A DNA stretch of 64,000 nt from Eutreptiella sp. 'Long Island Sound 2002'. Taxonomy: Eukaryota; Euglenozoa; Euglenophyceae; Eutreptiales; Eutreptiaceae. Positions 33,226 through 44,240 of the stretch are shown one piece after another. The stretch is from positions 146,857,775 through 146,921,774 of the forward strand of contig OZ038378.1 in assembly GCA_964036045.1 (NCBI GenBank). The letters run 5' to 3'. Position 1 is the stretch's first letter. The number at the start of each line of letters is the position of its first letter. The notes below the pieces were generated by a model, which did not search any database, had not been told where the DNA came from, and saw only the letters and a program-made list of their open reading frames with translations. The position numbers were made by a program, and so were the translations under genes.

Positions 33226-33319
33226 GGGGACCCCCTGAAGAAGAAGAAGGAGGTCATCATCGGAGGCGTGGAGGACAGCAGTGCCATGCGGGAGAAGGAG
33301 CTGGAGATCGGCCGCCGCG
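33226..33319 (+). CDS. C2-domain gene exon 6
   Basis: The acceptor is CTCTGTCGCAG and the donor CGCG|GTGCGT; phase in 0, out 1. It encodes GDPLKKKKEVIIGGVEDSSA then MREKELEIGRR, a basic stretch leading into the helical region. Confidence 0.7.
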
Positions 33320-33361
33320 GTGCGTTTTGGGGGGTGTTGTGTGCCCCGCCCTCGTGCCCAT

Positions 33362-33420
33362 GCGACCCACTTCCACTGCCCTCGCCCGCGTTGTCATGAA
33401 TGGAGTGCTCCTTCCCCCAC
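33362..33420. repeat. Dispersed repeat family 1, partial copy C
   Basis: CACTTCCACTGCCCTCGCCC then GTTGTCATGAATGGAGTGCT matches the reverse complement of about 52855-52900, at the edge of copy B. Confidence 0.6.
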
Positions 33421-34551
33421 AGCCAAAGCCCCCCCCCCCCCCCCCCCACGGGCGGTGCCTGCATTCCCACACATCCCCCATCGGGCGCCAGCAGCCCTGT
33501 TCCATCGGAGAAAAGGGGGATGGTCAGATCTGTGCACCCGAAGATGGCCCAACGATCTTCACAAAAATTGGACTTCCCCCGACGGACCCGGAGGGGGTGG
33601 GGGGGGCTGTGGAGTTGGGGGGGGGTGTGTGGAATGCCCCTCCGCCCCCCCTTTCAAACAAATCTGAGCGACGGGGATCGGCGCGGTGGCTGCCTGGGGG
33701 CTGCGGGTTGGGCCGCGGTGCTCGGGGCGCTAGACAAGGGGGGCTGCACCCGGAGACTTGGGGGGGGGGGCAGTCCGTTGTGGACGGGGGGCGTGTGGTC
33801 TGCGCCGCCTCGTTCGACGGGCCGACCCCCCGGCCGGGCCCACCAACCGCCACCGCTCCGCACGTGACGTCGCAGGGCAGGGGCTGCCCCGCAGACCTGC
33901 CCCCCCCCCCAAACGGTGTGCCCCCGGGGCAGACCACATGTGATGTGCGGTGGAGGCGGACGGGGCATGGGCTGTGGGCTGTTTGGGAGGGGGCATGGCC
34001 CAGGGCCTCTGTGCGGCAGACGCTGGGCCCCGGAGGGCGTTGTGCGTGAACCGGCCACTGCGCTGCGCGCCGCCCCCCCCGGCACTGTTCTGAGAGGGGG
34101 GGGCCCAGGACGTGCGCCCCCCTTCCGCATCGGCGGGGGAAGAGCGCCCTCCACACTTCACCGTCCGAGAACGACTGAATGTGAGGCGGGGGAGTGGACG
34201 CCGTGAGGGCCAGTGGGGGTCGGGGGGGCGGACAGTCCACCCTCATCCCCCCCCCCCCCCACACACACCGTCTCCACTGGCACACCCACTCCCCCTCTGA
34301 TGCCCCGCCCCCTGCGTTGTCCCCCTTTCATGGCCTTTGTTTTGCGGAAGTGTGTGTGTGTGTTCGGGGGCAGGGGGGCGGGGCTGCTGCGTTTTTGGGG
34401 CCGGCCATTAAACGCCCCACGCCCCGGGCCACGGCCACCGGGGGGTTGGGTGGGAGGCAGCGCGTTCCCCTGGACCCCCGGGCGGGTTTGGGGACGGCAG
34501 AAGGTCCGGTTTTGTGCGGGTGCTCGTGTGTCGCTCGTCATGGGCCGATGG

Positions 34552-34760
34552 TTAAGGACAACCCCGGAGCCCGCCAACCGCCAACTGCTGCCACCTACCG
34601 CCAACCGCCAACCGCCACCCGCCAACTGCTGTCAACTGCCACCAACCGCCAACCGCCACCCGCCAACTGCTGCCAACTGCCACCAACCGCCAACTGCCAC
34701 CCGCCAACTGCTGCCAACTGCCACCAACCGCCAATCGCCAACCGCCAACCGAGACCATGA
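34552..34760 (+). repeat. AACCGCC minisatellite, copy 3
   Basis: The head is GGTTAAGGACAACCCCGGAG. The array is of CCAACTGCTGCCAACTGCCA and CCAACCGCCAACCGCC units with a longer period near 45-50 bp. It ends in GAGACCATGAAGCAGCGAGC, which resembles the reverse complement of 27640-27670. Confidence 0.75.
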
Positions 34761-34943
34761 AGCAGCGAGCGTCCCCGTGAACATTCGTTTGCTTTGGTGT
34801 TACGAACCCCCCCCCCCCTTAAGGACAGCCCTGCTGCCGGTGGCACATGATCCCCCTCCCCCTCCTCTTGCCTGGGGGCCCTGTGGGCGCCCCCCCCTCC
34901 CCCGGGACCGAGGGCCCTGTGCGCCGCACCCCCTCTTCCGCAG

Positions 34944-35088
34944 CGATGGTCAGTGAACTGGAGGACGCGGAGGCGCTGGGCGGGAGCAGCTGGCGATCGA
35001 GGAGCGCTACCTGAGGGGGCTGCTGCACGCGGACCATGTGCGGGAGGCCGCCGCCGTCGCCCACAGGGCCCGTGCCCGGGGCAAACAG
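34944..35088 (+). CDS. C2-domain gene exon 7 (contains a one-base frame break)
   Basis: The acceptor is CCTCTTCCGCAG and the donor ACAG|GTCCTG. The exon enters in phase 1, encoding AMVSELEDAEALGG, and must leave in phase 0, encoding EQLAIEERYLRGLLHADHVR then AAAVAHRARARGKQ. The two frames differ by one base at GGGCGGGAGCAG near 34978-34992. One additional base there would restore a continuous helical sequence. Either the gene is broken or the assembly lost a G in a G-rich stretch. Confidence 0.65.
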
Positions 35089-36517
35089 GTCCTGCCCCCC
35101 CCCACACCCCCCACACACCCCCGCTGCCGCCATGGCCCCGTGCCGATCTGGAGGATGCCCCCTGGGGGGGGGGGCGTCCTCCTGGAGGCTGCCCCCCGCC
35201 ACCGGGGGCACAGGCCGCGGCGGAGCAGCCGCAGCGCGCGCCCTGCGGGGCTGTGCTCCCCCCCCCCCGTCCCTACCCCCCCCCCAAAACAAAGATAATG
35301 GGGGGGGGCTCCCAAAGATGGGGACATCATGGGCCTCTTGCAGTCCTTTGCCCCCCCCCCCCAAGTCCGTTCACCCCCCCCCCCCCAAAGTCCACGAGTG
35401 GAGGGGGCGCCCCTGAGAAGGCCCCCCACGTCCGTCCCCCCGGCAGTACACCCCCCGGGCGTACCCCATCCGCCGTCACGCCCCCCCCCCCCCCCAATAC
35501 ACCCACAACCACTGAAAAGGGCCCCCCAAAACCCCTTTTTTTCAAAGCAACGCCCGCAGTTCTGTGCCCAACGTCCGACCGCCTGCCCTTCGACGGGGGG
35601 GGGGGGGGCGCCGGTGGTCTTGGGGTGCCCCCAACACCGACCCCCCCTCCCCCCCCGATGGCCCAGGGCGAGGGCCGGTGCCCTCCTCCGTGTGGGCCCG
35701 ACACGGGGCAGTGGAATGGGGACTGTCCTGCGTTGGCACAACCGGCGGAGGGAGAGGCAGGGGGCGTGTGGGGGGGGGGGGGGCGAGGCAGGGGGGGGAG
35801 GGGGGGGGCACGAGGGGGGGGGGAGAGGCAGATGGGGCACCGCCGCCTGCGGAGGGGGAGGGGTCAAGGGAAGTGGAAGGGGACGTGGCGAGAGGCGCCG
35901 CCCGCCGCAGACCCCCCTCCGTCCGCCAGCGCTGAGAGGGAGGGCGCGGGGGGTAGACAGACCATGACCTTCCGATGGAGAGTGCATGGGCGCATCACAA
36001 ACACTGGACTGCCCTGTGCCCCTGTGCCGAGGGGGTGTAGTGGATACCCCCCCCCCCCCACCCACCGGCACACCATCCAAAGGCAATGGGGCGGGGGGTG
36101 GGCATTGGAAAGGGGGAGGGGGTACCTCCCCCCCCCCCCCTCCCCCTCCAGGGCCCTACGCCCTCCGGGGGGGTCATGCCCCTGCCTTGTACACGGGCCC
36201 TGGGGATCGGCTTGGCCCGGGAACAGCCCCCCTCCCCCCCCCCCCCAAAGGCCCTCTGGATGGTGCGGTAGGCCAGAGCCTACAGCCAATCCGGAATGAT
36301 GGCGCCCCCCCCCCACCCCCATTGACGTCCGCTCGATGCCTCTCAATGGTCTGCGCCAGAGAACACCCCCCGCCTGCCCAGCCCTTGGCCACAGGCATTG
36401 CTCTCCTGCCGTCAGATAAGATCATTCGCTTTGGGGGGGGGGGGGGTGGCTTTCTGAGCGTCTACTTTTTTTCGACTGAAAGGCGCTATGGTACCACTGA
36501 TGAGGATTTGGTTGTGC
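35089..36517 (+). other. Intron 7, proximal part
   Basis: No gene. Dense C- and G-runs, with dispersed repeat family 3 in reverse orientation at 35680-35760. The segment at 35826-35905 (GGGGCACCGCCGCCTGCGGA) resembles 27930-28000. Confidence 0.5.
35680..35760 (-). repeat. Dispersed repeat family 3, copy B
   Basis: Reverse complement of 28640-28740: TCCTCCGTGTGGGCCCGACA then GGCAGTGGAATGGGGACTGT. Confidence 0.65.
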
Positions 36518-38033
36518 TGACGTGTGCTTGACTGTTGACTAGCACACCACACGACGGGGGGGGGGGGGGGGCTGGTATGACGTGTGCTTGACTGTTGACT
36601 AGCACACCACACGACGGGGGGGGGGGGGGCTGGTATGACGTGTGCTTGACTGTTGACTAGCACACCACACGACGGGGGGGGGGGGGCTGGTATGACGTGT
36701 GCTTGACTGTTGACTAGCACACCACACGACGGGGGGGGGGGGGCTGGTATGACGTGTGCTTGACTGTTGACTAGCACACCACACGACGGGGGGGGGGGGG
36801 GCTGGTATGACGTGTGCTTGACTGTTGACTAGCACACCACACGACGGGGGGGGGGGGGGCTGGTATGACGTGTGCTTGACTGTTGACTAGCACACCACAC
36901 GACGGGGGGGGGGGGGCTGGTATGACGTGTGCTTGACTGTTGACTAGCACACCACACGACGGGGGGGGGGGGGCTGGTATGACGTGTGCTTGACTGTTGA
37001 CTAGCACACCACACGACGGGGGGGGGGGGGGGGCTGGTATGACGTGTGCTTGACTGTTGACTAGCACACCACACGACGGGGGGGGGGGGGCTGGTATGAC
37101 GTGTGCTTGACTGTTGACTAGCACACCACACGACGGGGGGGGGGGGGCTGGTATGACGTGTGCTTGACTGTTGACTAGCACACCACACGACGGGGGGGGG
37201 GGGGGCTGGTATGACGTGTGCTTGACTGTTGACTAGCACACCACACGACGGGGGGGGGGGGGGCTGGTATGACGTGTGCTTGACTGTTGACTAGCACACC
37301 ACACGACGGGGGGGGGGGGGGGCTGGTATGACGTGTGCTTGACTGTTGACTAGCACACCACACGACGGGGGGGGGGGGGGGGGCTGGTATGACGTGTGCT
37401 TGACTGTTGACTAGCACACCACACGACGGGGGGGGGGGGGGGGCTGGTATGACGTGTGCTTGACTGTTGACTAGCACACCACACGAGGGGGGGGGGGGGG
37501 GGGCTGGTATGACGTGTGCTTGACTGTTGACTAGCACACCACACGACGGGGGGGGGGGGGGCTGGTATGACGTGTGCTTGACTGTTGACTAGCACACCAC
37601 ACGACGGGGGGGGGGGGGGGCTGGTATGACGTGTGCTTGACTGTTGACTAGCACACCACACGACGGGGGGGGGGGGGGGGCTGGTATGACGTGTGCTTGA
37701 CTGTTGACTAGCACACCACACGACGGGGGGGGGGGGGCTGGTATGACGTGTGCTTGACTGTTGACTAGCACACCACACGACGGGGGGGGGGGGGGCTGGT
37801 ATGACGTGTGCTTGACTGTTGACTAGCACACCACACGACGGGGGGGGGGGGCTGGTATGACGTGTGCTTGACTGTTGACTAGCACACCACACGACGGGGG
37901 GGGGGGGCTGGTATGACGTGTGCTTGACTGTTGACTAGCACACCACACGACGGGGGGGGGGGGGGCTGGTATGACGTGTGCTTGACTGTTGACTAGCACA
38001 CCACACGACGGGGGGGGGGGGCTGGTATGACGC
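36518..38033. repeat. Tandem array of about 26 units of 56-61 bp with variable G-runs
   Basis: Each unit has a fixed part (TGACGTGTGCTTGACTGTTG, ACTAGCACACCACACGACG) and a run of about 11-18 G followed by CTGGTA. The fixed part is almost invariant; length variation is in the G-run. One unit reads CACGAGGG in place of CACGACGGG (near 37485). It is non-coding and lies in intron 7. Confidence 0.95.
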
Positions 38034-39212
38034 CCGCCGTACGCCCCCAGTCCCGACCCGGAACACCATTCCGCCTGCCGTGCACCTGCAGAGGAACAGG
38101 CCCCCCGCCCTCCGAATCAAGAGGAGTGCCCTGCCTGCCAGCCCCCGGTCTGGTCAGGGGGGGGTAGGGGCTGTGTAGCCGTCCCGCTGCCTCTTGTATC
38201 GTGGGGACCTGCGGTAGCGTGGGGTGTGCCCGAATGCTGCTGCCCCCGTGCGGCCTCCCCGGGGGGGTCTGAGGGGTGATGGGCGTGGGGCCAGGCAGCC
38301 GCACGGGGGGGGGGGGGGGCAGGCAGCCGCACTGCGGGTGCGGTGCCGGTCATCGAGGGCCTGGAGCGCTGCTCTGAGTCAGAGAGGCACAGGCCCTCGC
38401 GCATGTGCAGTGCTGCGGGCGTGACAGCGTGGGCAACCCGGCGGGACGGCGATGGGGGGGGGGGGGAGGGGGGGCGGCACCCCACAGCCCATCCCACTGG
38501 GCCAACAGTCACGGCGGATGCCTCGGCCTTGTGACCCAACCCGGCGTGTTCCTGCCGCGGGCTGCCCCCCCCCCGAATGTCGTGGCGGTTCCCCCTCGGA
38601 GGAGGGGGGGCTGCATCACACAACAGTAGCACTAAACCTGCAGCATCAACTAAAGAAAAGGTTTTCGTCGGCGCCTGGCATCTCCAATGCTTTTTGGGCC
38701 AACATAGCCAACATAGCCCCCCCCCCCCCCCGAGTGGGGGGAGATATTTCGGGGCGGGGGGGGGGGGGGGCTATGTTTCTGATGCAATGCAACATGAAGC
38801 ACTGGTGTAGGGCTTTCTCTTGTGGCGGGACCCATGCAGCGATGCAGTCGGTTTCGGGTCCTGGTGTTGCGGGGGGAGGGGGGGGGGTGCCTGATGCCTA
38901 TGGGGAAACAGAAACAAGGGGCCAAGACCGCGGCGTGCGGAGCTGTGTTTGTGTTTTGTGTCCCAGTGCATGCAGCACCCTTACAGGGGGGAGGTGTAGA
39001 CCTCCTGTGGCAGTCAGCCCCTCCCCCCCCCACCACCACTAAGGCCAACCACCAAGGCCTTGTGCCAAACCCCCCCAAACGGTTCTGTAGCCCCCCCTCC
39101 CCTGTGCCGCCCTACCCCACCCTTCCGTAGGACCCCCTTTGCACCCTCCCCTCATTCCTGTCCCCCCTCAACATGTCCCCCGTTGGTATCACAAACGCCG
39201 TCCCTGTCCCAG
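38034..39212 (+). other. Intron 7, distal part
   Basis: No gene. G/C runs, a GCCAACCACCAAGGCCTTGT segment (39043) that recurs at 46508, and the acceptor of exon 8. Confidence 0.5.
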
Positions 39213-39443
39213 ATCGCTGAACAAGAGAGGCAGGCGATGGAGCGCCAGGAGATGCGGGACCGCGAGTTCATCCGGGAGGCGGCCCTCGCGCAGGAGCGGA
39301 GTGAGCGGATGGCCCAGCGGCAGGAAGAGCTGGAGAGGCTGGCGCAGAAGCAGGCAGAAGCGCGCAAGGCCAGCCCCAAAAGGAAGAAGAATGGGGAATG
39401 GGGGACCAAGATGGAGTACAATAGCAGACGCGCCATTGGCAAC
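39213..39443 (+). CDS. C2-domain gene exon 8 (coiled coil)
   Basis: The acceptor is CCCTGTCCCAG and the donor CAAC|GTGAGC; phase in 0, out 0, joining exon 7 as ARARGKQIAEQERQ. Of 77 residues about 55 are strongly helical and charged (RQAMERQEMRDREFIREAAL, AQRQEELERLAQKQAEARK), followed by a basic PKRKKNGEWGTKMEYNSRR that could be a nuclear or nucleic-acid-binding patch. This is the longest and most clearly coding exon of the gene. Confidence 0.85.
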
Positions 39444-39495
39444 GTGAGCGCAGGAGTGAGGTGTGTTTGAGTGTGTGTGTGTGTGTGTGTGTGTG

Positions 39496-42400
39496 CGCGG
39501 TTTATGCAAGAGCCCACCACCTGCTGTGCGCCCACGGTGCGGTTTATGCAAGAGCCCACCACCTGCTGTGCGCCCACGGTGCGGTTTATGCAAGAGCCCA
39601 CCACCTGCTGTGCGCCCACGGTGCGGTTTATGCAAGAGCCCACCACCTGCTGTGCGCCCAGGGTGCGGTTTACGCAAGAGCCCACCACCTGCTGTGCGCC
39701 CAGGGTGCGGTTTATGCAAGAGCCCACCACCTGCTGTGCGCCCACGGTGCGGTTTATGCAAGAGCCCACCACCTGCTGTGCGCCCAGGGTGCGGTTTACG
39801 CAAGAGCCCACCACCTGCTGTGCGCCCACGGTGCGGTTTATGCAAGAGCCCACCACCTGCTGTGCGCCCACGGTGCGGTTTATGCAAGAGCCCACCACCT
39901 GCTGTGCGCCCACGGTGCGGTTTATGCAAGAGCCCACCACCTGCTGTGCGCCCACGGTGCGGTTTATGCAAGAGCCCACCACCTGCTGTGCGCCCACGGT
40001 GCGGTTTATGCAAGAGCCCACCACCTGCTGTGCGCCCACGGTGCGGTTTATGCAAGAGCCCACCACCTGCTGTGCGCCCACCGTGCGGTTTACGCAAGAG
40101 CCCACCACCTGCTGTGCGCCCAGGGTGCGGTTTATGCAAGAGCCCACCACCTGCTGTGCGCCCAGGGTGCGGTTTACGCAAGAGCCCACCACCTGCTGTG
40201 CGCCCACGGTGCGGTTTATGCAAGAGCCCACCACCTGCTGTGCGCCCAGGGTGCGGTTTACGCAAGAGCCCACCACCTGCTGTGCGCCCAGGGTGCGGTT
40301 TATGCAAGAGCCCACCACCTGCTGTGCGCCCAGGGTGCGGTTTATGCAAGAGCCCACCACCTGCTGTGCGCCCACGGTGCGGTTTATGCAAGAGCCCACC
40401 ACCTGCTGTGCGCCCAGGGTGCGGTTTACGCAAGAGCCCACCACCTGCTGTGCGCCCAGGGTGCGGTTTACGCAAGAGCCCACCACCTGCTGTGCGCCCA
40501 CGGTGCGGTTTACGCAAGAGCCCACCACCTGCTGTGCGCCCACGGTGCGGTTTACGCAAGAGCCCACCACCTGCTGTGCGCCCAGGGTGCGGTTTATGCA
40601 AGAGCCCACCACCTGCTGTGCGCCCACGGTGCGGTTTATGCAAGAGCCCACCACCTGCTGTGCGCCCACGGTGCGGTTTATGCAAGAGCCCACCACCTGC
40701 TGTGCGCCCACGGTGCGGTTTATGCAAGAGCCCACCACCTGCTGTGCGCCCAGGGTGCGGTTTATGCAAGAGCCCACCACCTGCTGTGCGCCCAGGGTGC
40801 GGTTTATGCAAGAGCCCACCACCTGCTGTGCGCCCACGGTGCGGTTTACGCAAGAGCCCACCACCTGCTGTGCGCCCACGGTGCGGTTTATGCAAGAGCC
40901 CACCACCTGCTGTGCGCCCCGGGTGCGGTTTACGCAAGAGCCCACCACCTGCTGTGCGCCCAGGGTGCGGTTTACGCAAGAGCCCACCACCTGCTGTGCG
41001 CCCAGGGTGCGGTTTATGCAAGAGCCCACCACCTGCTGTGCGCCCACGGTGCGGTTTACGCAAGAGCCCACCACCTGCTGTGCGCCCACGGTGCGGTTTA
41101 CGCAAGAGCCCACCACCTGCTGTGCGCCCAGGGTGCGGTTTACGCAAGAGCCCACCACCTGCTGTGCGCCCAGGGTGCGGTTTATGCAAGAGCCCACCAC
41201 CTGCTGTGCGCCCAGGGTGCGGTTTATGCAAGAGCCCACCACCTGCTGTGCGCCCAGGGTGCGGTTTATGCAAGAGCCCACCACCTGCTGTGCGCCCACG
41301 GTGCGGTTTATGCAAGAGCCCACCACCTGCTGTGCGCCCACGGTGCGGTTTATGCAAGAGCCCACCACCTGCTGTGCGCCCACGGTGCGGTTTATGCAAG
41401 AGCCCACCACCTGCTGTGCGCCCACGGTGCGGTTTATGCAAGAGCCCACCACCTGCTGTGCGCCCACGGTGCGGTTTATGCAAGAGCCCACCACCTGCTG
41501 TGCGCCCACGGTGCGGTTTATGCAAGAGCCCACCACCTGCTGTACGCCCACGGTGCGGTTTATGCAAGAGCCCACCACCTGCTGTGCGCCCAGGGTGCGG
41601 TTTACGCAAGAGCCCACCACCTGCTGTGCGCCCAGGGTGCGGTTTACGCAAGAGCCCACCACCTGCTGTGCGCCCACGGTGCGGTTTACGCAAGAGCCCA
41701 CCACCTGCTGTGCGCCCACGGTGCGGTTTACGCAAGAGCCCACCACCTGCTGTGCGCCCACGGTGCGGTTTATGCAAGAGCCCACCACCTGCTGTGCGCC
41801 CACGGTGCGGTTTATGCAAGAGCCCACCACCTGCTGTGCGCCCACGGTGCGGTTTATGCAAGAGCCCACCACCTGCTGTGCGCCCACGGTGCGGTTTATG
41901 CAAGAGCCCACCACCTGCTGTGCGCCCAAGGTGCGGTTTATGCAAGAGCCCACCACCTGCTGTGCGCCCAGGGTGCGGTTTATGCAAGAGCCCACCACCT
42001 GCTGTGCGCCCACGGTGCGGTTTACGCAAGAGCCCACCACCTGCTGTGCGCCCACGGTGCGGTTTATGCAAGAGCCCACCACCTGCTGTGCGCCCCGGGT
42101 GCGGTTTACGCAAGAGCCCACCACCTGCTGTGCGCCCAGGGTGCGGTTTACGCAAGAGCCCACCACCTGCTGTGCGCCCACGGTGCGGTTTATGCAAGAG
42201 CCCACCACCTGCTGTGCGCCCACGGTGCGGTTTACGCAAGAGCCCACCACCTGCTGTGCGCCCACGGTGCGGTTTACGCAAGAGCCCACCACCTGCTGTG
42301 CGCCCAGGGTGCGGTTTACGCAAGAGCCCACCACCTGCTGTGCGCCCAGGGTGCGGTTTATGCAAGAGCCCACCACCTGCTGTGCGCCCAGGGTGCGGTT

Positions 42401-43491
42401 TATGCAAGAGCCCACCACCTGCTGTGCGCCCAGGGTGCGGTTTATGCAAGAGCCCACCACCTGCTGTGCGCCCAGGGTGCGGTTTATGCAAGAGCCCACC
42501 ACCTGCTGTGCGCCCACGGTGCGGTTTATGCAAGAGCCCACCACCTGCTGTGCGCCCACGGTGCGGTTTATGCAAGAGCCCACCACCTGCTGTGCGCCCA
42601 CGGTGCGGTTTATGCAAGAGCCCACCACCTGCTGTGCGCCCACGGTGCGGTTTATGCAAGAGCCCACCACCTGCTGTGCGCCCACGGTGCGGTTTATGCA
42701 AGAGCCCACCACCTGCTGTACGCCCACGGTGCGGTTTATGCAAGAGCTCACCACCTGCCGTGCGCCCAGGGTGCGGTTTACGCAAGAGCCCACCACCTGC
42801 TGTGCGCCCACGGTGCGGTTTACGCAAGAGCCCACCACCTGCTGTGCGCCCACGGTGCGGTTTATGCAAGAGCCCACCACCTGCTGTGCGCCCACGGTGC
42901 GGTTTATGCAAGAGCCCACCACCTGCTGTGCGCCCAGGGTGCGGTTTATGCAAGAGCCCACCACCTGCTGTGCGCCCACGGTGCGGTTTACGCAAGAGCC
43001 CACCACCTGCTGTGCGCCCAGGGTGCGGTTTATGCAAGAGCCCACCACCTGCTGTGCGCCCACGGTGCGGTTTATGCAAGAGCCCACCACCTGCTGTGCG
43101 CCCAGGGTGCGGTTTACGCAAGAGCCCACCACCTGCTGTGCGCCCACGGTGCGGTTTATGCAAGAGCCCACCACCTGCTGTGCGCCCACGGTGCGGTTTA
43201 TGCAAGAGCCCACCACCTGCTGTGCGCCCACGGTGCGGTTTATGCAAGAGCCCACCACCTGCTGTGCGCCCACGGTGCGGTTTATGCAAGAGCCCACCAC
43301 CTGCTGTGCGCCCACGGTGCGGTTTATGCAAGAGCCCACCACCTGCTGTGCGCCCAGGGTGCGGTTTATGCAAGAGCCCACCACCTGCTGTGCGCCCACC
43401 GTGCGGTTTATGCAAGAGCCCACCACCTGCTGTGCGCCCACGGTGCGGTTTATGCAAGAGCCCACCACCTGCTGTGCGCCCACGGTGCGGT
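39496..43491. repeat. 4-kb tandem array of 42-bp units, about 95 copies
   Basis: The unit contains GTGCGGTTTATGCAAGAGCC and CACCACCTGCTGTGCGCCCA. Variation is mostly two-state at two sites: TATGC or TACGC, and CACGG or CAGGG at the unit end. Rare variants (CTGTACGCC, GCCCCGGG) each occur twice, 1,176 bp apart, which is 28 units. Because 42 bp is 14 codons without a stop in several frames, frames of more than 1,300 codons are open on both strands. They are periodic artefacts. The array starts about 50 bp after exon 8's donor, next to a GT microsatellite. Confidence 0.95.
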
Positions 43492-43599
43492 CGTAAACCG
43501 GTTAGTCCACTGGCTCACCCGTCACGCTCAGTGAGAGGGGACACGCTACACTAACCACGTCATCCCCGGCGTCTTCCAACCCGAGGGTTACCAACCGGC

Positions 43600-44240
43600 C
43601 TCGTGCGCCGTGGGTGAGCGAGTGGGCTTCGCCATGGGGACCAAGTGTGCGGCCCCATGGCCCCATATGTCTCTTTGTGCAATCGAAAAGAACACATCAA
43701 ATGTTGAATAACCACTTCCTTAGTCGCTATTTGGATGACGGGTTGGTGTTGCACCCCTGGGGTGAAGGTGAAGCGCTGAAGACCCATCTCCGTGGGGTTT
43801 ATCCGGCAGCTTTGCCATTTGAATTTGAAAGGTTTGAGGGGACATCAAATGTGGTGTTTTTGGATATATGTTCTGTGAGCATTGTACCGTTGAGGCGCCG
43901 CGTCCAATTGGAAAGCGACGCGTTGTTGTTCGTATGTCCCCCGGGAGCCAATGTGCCCAGGCATATTCGCATTGCATGGGTCCGGGCCGAATTCATCCGG
44001 TACATACGAATTCATGCGGTACATACGAATTCATCCGGTACATACGCATTTCCGCACACCAACACTTTTTATTTCGCGGCATCGCAGCGGCTCATTGAGG
44101 CGCTACATTGGCTGTCCTCCCCCAAACATGTGATTGAAAGTCTGTGGATACCGTGGGGTTGTAGGAGGAAGCACACACGACTTCAGAGGGGCTTGCCTCT
44201 AGGGGAAGAGGAGGTGCAATGCTCTCTTTCTCAAGTGGAA
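43600..44240 (+). pseudogene. Penelope-like element reverse transcriptase fragment
   Basis: One frame carries VGFAMGTKCAAPWPHMSL and AIEK, matching the G-x-AMGTK-x-A-P motif followed by a Glu that precedes the catalytic box in Penelope-like reverse transcriptases. The adjacent frame continues NHFLSRYLDDGLVLHP, with RYLDD as the catalytic Asp pair (near 43725-43740), then YPAALPFEFERF and VVFLDI, the following Penelope motif. A frame change separates the two parts, and 19-bp direct repeats (43989-44045) interrupt the end. No fingers domain or GIY-YIG endonuclease was found. It lies in intron 8 and is dead. Confidence 0.65.
43989..44045. repeat. Three 19-bp direct repeats within the Penelope fragment
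   Basis: GAATTCATCCGGTACATAC begins at 43989, 44008 and 44027 with one substitution in the middle copy. Confidence 0.85.

Larger units (their letters stand above)
33320..34943 (+). other. Intron 6
   Basis: No gene. It holds a short piece of dispersed repeat family 1 (33362-33420), an AACCGCC minisatellite (34552-34760) and G/C runs. A second head-like TTAAGGACAGCCC lies at 34819 without an array. Confidence 0.5.

Noticed and set aside
36518-38033. CRISPR-like array of regular repeats
   Set aside because: The spacers are only G-runs of varying length, not unique sequences, and the surrounding DNA is eukaryotic with no cas genes.
39496-43491. Open frames of more than 1,300 codons on both strands (GAQQVVGSCINRT-type repeats)
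   Set aside because: A 42-bp period is 14 codons, so any stop-free unit gives an open frame. Several frames on both strands are equally open.
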